7,670 nt of DNA from Methylovirgula sp. (lineage in GTDB: Bacteria; Pseudomonadota; Alphaproteobacteria; Rhizobiales; Beijerinckiaceae), in assembly GCA_030040215.1 (NCBI GenBank), contig JASHUD010000241.1:1-7670 (forward strand), written 5' to 3'. A model generated the notes under the pieces. That model had not been told where the DNA came from and ran no database searches. It worked only from the letters and a program-made list of their open reading frames with translations. Positions 5,593 to 7,670 of the stretch are shown piece by piece; the stretch's first letter is position 1; every line of letters starts with the position of its first letter. The position numbers and the translations under genes were made by a program.

Positions 5593-6230
5593 CAGGCCGC
5601 TCCCATCAGATAGACCACGGTGAATACGCCGATCCACACGATGTCGAGAAAATGCCAGAAAAGGCTTAGACACATCAGCCGCGTGCGGTTGGCTTCGGTG
5701 AGCCCGCGGCGCAGCAGGTGGGCGATCAGCACGCCCATCCACACCATGCCGGAGGTCACGTGAAGACCGTGCGTGCCGACCAGCGTGAAGAAAGCCGAGA
5801 GGAATCCGGAACGGTCCGGGCCGGCGCCGTCGGCGATGAGCTTGACGAATTCGTGGATCTCCATGCCCACGAAGGTGAGGCCGAGGAGAAGCGTCAGGCC
5901 GAGCCAGCGCAGTACCCAGGCTTGACGTCCCTGGTCGGCCGAGATCATCGCCATGCCGTACGTGAAGCTCGACACCAAGAGGCAGGCGGTTTCGACCGCC
6001 ACATAGGGCAGGCTGAAGATCTCCCGGCCGCTCGGGCCGCCCGCGGTCGCGCCGCGCAGCACCGCGAAGCTCGCAAACAATGCCGCGAACAGAATGCAGT
6101 CGCTCATCAGATAGATCCAGAATCCCAACGTCGTAATGGCGCCGGCGTCGTGGTGCTCCTCGATGCTCTCGAAAGCTTCGGGGAGGAACGGCGCGGTGGC
6201 GACGGGTAGCGGGTGCGTTTGGACGTTCAT
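5592..6230 (-). CDS. cyoC: Cytochrome bo3 ubiquinol oxidase subunit III
   Basis: Membrane subunit III of the haem-copper quinol oxidase, packed against the catalytic subunit CyoB. The 212-residue length fits the family (204 in E. coli). Five membrane helices are visible (about 33-58, 72-96, 105-127, 143-172 and 189-209). Diagnostic stretches are GFWIYLMSDCILF (36-48), VGMEIHEF (121-128), GPDRSGFLSAFFTLVGTHGL (137-156) and CLSLFWHFLDIVWI (187-200), all near-identical in known CyoC proteins. The ATG lies 1 nt after the cyoB stop and the gene shares one base with cyoD, so the three genes form a tightly coupled operon. The ribosome site is weak (AGG 6 nt upstream), consistent with coupling to cyoB. 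Confidence 0.97.
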   Translation of the reverse strand: MNVQTHPLPVATAPFLPEAFESIEEHHDAGAITTLGFWIYLMSDCILFAALFASFAVLRGATAGGPSGREIFSLPYVAVETACLLVSSFTYGMAMISADQGRQAWVLRWLGLTLLLGLTFVGMEIHEFVKLIADGAGPDRSGFLSAFFTLVGTHGLHVTSGMVWMGVLIAHLLRRGLTEANRTRLMCLSLFWHFLDIVWIGVFTVVYLMGAA

Positions 6231-6231
6231 G

Positions 6232-7670
6232 TCAGGCCTGCGATGCTAGTTGCTCGAAATAGACGTCTTCGGCGCGCGCGACGTCGTCCGGAGAGACGGT
6301 GTAGTCACGCCGCTCGTTGAAGGAATGGGCGATCGCCATTGCGATGGCCGCCGCGAAGGATGCGATCGCCAGCCACCAGATGTGCCAGATGAAAGCAAAG
6401 CCGAGGATCGCGGCGAGGGCGCTCACGACAAAGCCGGCGCCGGTGTTGCGCGGCATGTGAATCGGGCGGTAGGCCGAGAACGGCCGATGCGCCACGCCTC
6501 TGCGCTTCATGTCCCAGTAGGCGTCGCGGCCCATTACCAGCGGCGTCCGTGCGAAATTATAGGAGGGAGCCGGTGAGGCGACCGACCATTCGAGCGTTCT
6601 GCCGTTCCACGGATCGCCCGTGAAATCGCGCAGCGCGGCGCGGTTGCGGATGCTGACGGCGATCTGCGCGAGCTGGGCGGCGATGCCGCACATGATGATC
6701 AGCGCGCCGCACATCGCAACGACGAGATAGACGTGCCAAACGGGATTGTCGAGGTGATCGAGGCGCCGCGTCATTCCCATCAGCCCCAGCACGTAGAGCG
6801 GCATGAAGGCGATGTAGAAACCGATGAGCCAGCACCAAAATGCCACTTTGCCCAACCGCTCGTCGAGCGTGAAGCCGAAGGCCTTCGGGAACCAGTAAGT
6901 GAAGCCCGCCATGCAGCCGAACACGACGCCGCCGATAATCACGTTGTGGAAATGCGCGACCAGGAAAAGGCTGTTGTGGAGCACGAAGTCGGCCGGCGGC
7001 ACCGCCATCAGCACGCCGGTCATGCCGCCGATTACAAACGTGATCATGAAGCCGATCGTCCACAGCACCGGCGTCGCGAAACGAACCCGGCCGCGATACA
7101 TCGTAAACAGCCAATTGAAGATCTTCACGCCGGTCGGAATCGAAATGACCATCGTCGCGATGCCGAAGAAGGCGTTCACGTCGGCGCCCGAACCCATCGT
7201 GAAGAAATGGTGCAGCCAGACGACGAAGGAGAGGACGGTGATGCAGATGGTCGCGTAGACCATCGAGGTATAGCCGAAGATCTGTTTGTGCGAAAACGTC
7301 GCGATCACCTCGGAGAACACGCCGAAGCAGGGCAGGATCAGGATGTAAACCTCGGGATGTCCCCACGCCCAGATGAGGTTCACGTACATCATCGGGTTGC
7401 CGCCGGCGGTGTTCGTGAAGAAATGCATGCCGAGGTAGCGGTCGAGCGACAGCATCGCCAGCGTCGCCGTCAGAATCGGGAAGGCGGCGACGATCAGCAT
7501 GTTGGCGCACAGCGCCGTCCAGGTGAAGACCGGCATGCGCATCAGCGTCATGCCGGGGGCGCGCATCTTCAGGATCGTGGTGATCATGTTGACGCCGGAG
7601 AGCAGCGTGCCGATGCCGGCGATCTGCAGACTCCAGATGTAATAATCGACGCCGACTCCCGGACTGTAGG
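6232..7670 (-). CDS. cyoB: Cytochrome bo3 ubiquinol oxidase subunit I (partial, N-terminus beyond right edge)
   Basis: Catalytic subunit I of the proton-pumping ubiquinol oxidase: it holds the low-spin haem and the haem-CuB centre and reduces O2 to water in the inner membrane. The 478 visible residues start at YSPGVGVDYYIW and run to the stop. In this partial numbering the CuB ligand His104 with cross-linked Tyr108 (WAWGHPEVY), CuB ligands His153-His154 (WLHHFFTMG), K-channel Lys182 (PTGVKIFNW) and haem ligands His239/His241 (VAHFHNV) are all present. Each is offset by exactly 180 from E. coli CyoB (284, 288, 333, 334, 362, 419, 421), so there are no gaps across this core and about 180 N-terminal residues are missing. 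The C-terminal part (GDPWNGRTLEW, IHMPRNTGAG, GFAFIWHIWWLAI) marks it as CyoB rather than an aa3 cytochrome c oxidase. cyoA presumably lies further right. Confidence 0.97.
   Translation of the reverse strand, partial: YSPGVGVDYYIWSLQIAGIGTLLSGVNMITTILKMRAPGMTLMRMPVFTWTALCANMLIVAAFPILTATLAMLSLDRYLGMHFFTNTAGGNPMMYVNLIWAWGHPEVYILILPCFGVFSEVIATFSHKQIFGYTSMVYATICITVLSFVVWLHHFFTMGSGADVNAFFGIATMVISIPTGVKIFNWLFTMYRGRVRFATPVLWTIGFMITFVIGGMTGVLMAVPPADFVLHNSLFLVAHFHNVIIGGVVFGCMAGFTYWFPKAFGFTLDERLGKVAFWCWLIGFYIAFMPLYVLGLMGMTRRLDHLDNPVWHVYLVVAMCGALIIMCGIAAQLAQIAVSIRNRAALRDFTGDPWNGRTLEWSVASPAPSYNFARTPLVMGRDAYWDMKRRGVAHRPFSAYRPIHMPRNTGAGFVVSALAAILGFAFIWHIWWLAIASFAAAIAMAIAHSFNERRDYTVSPDDVARAEDVYFEQLASQA

Noticed and set aside
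5593..5742. Possible N-terminal extension of cyoD
   Set aside because: These residues are cyoC read in another frame; the CyoD N-terminus fits the ATG at 5592, and TGATG coupling is typical.
5718..6209. A 163-codon plus-strand frame opposite cyoC
   Set aside because: It is fully antisense to a near-textbook cyoC and has no recognisable domain.

Overview
The window looks like ordinary chromosome from a high-GC alphaproteobacterium, most likely of the Hyphomicrobiales (Rhizobiales). The signs are a RegB/RegA-type redox pair, a class IIA HAD protein of the alphaproteobacterial type with a DVWGVVHNG motif, ribF beside it, and bo3 oxidase subunits very close to textbook CyoBCD. Species cannot be fixed from sequence alone. 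Coding density is very high, and no rRNA, tRNA, CRISPR array, insertion sequence or prophage gene is visible.

Layout from left to right: (1) an arsenic-response unit on the minus strand, arsR (305-661) overlapping arsC, which runs off the left edge; a promoter and an imperfect AT-rich dyad lie directly at the arsR start. (2) A divergent plus-strand gene for a HAD class IIA-like protein (754-1665). (3) A single-domain CheY-like receiver on the minus strand (1695-2087, start corrected). (4) ribF, the bifunctional riboflavin kinase/FAD synthetase, on the plus strand (2228-3286). (5) A minus-strand block running from the right edge: cyoB (partial), cyoC, cyoD, a GC-rich intercistronic hairpin, then regB and regA. 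The last gene meets ribF tail to tail at a shared CTAG stop.

The most coherent story is in the right half. A cytochrome bo3 ubiquinol oxidase operon is followed on the same strand by a membrane histidine kinase with the RegB quinone-site motif GGATNPF and the redox cysteine, and then by its RegA-like regulator. The enzyme that oxidises the quinol pool and a probable sensor of that pool therefore appear to be co-transcribed, which suggests a local feedback loop. The RegA protein is a divergent version with an altered DNA-binding helix and linker, so it may be a dedicated paralogue rather than the global regulator. The left half offers smaller points: a probably leaderless arsR transcript, a HAD protein with an atypical catalytic motif near ribF, and a hairpin spanning the shared ribF/regA stop. 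I did not find a clearly unprecedented system; the findings are mostly unusual arrangements of known families.
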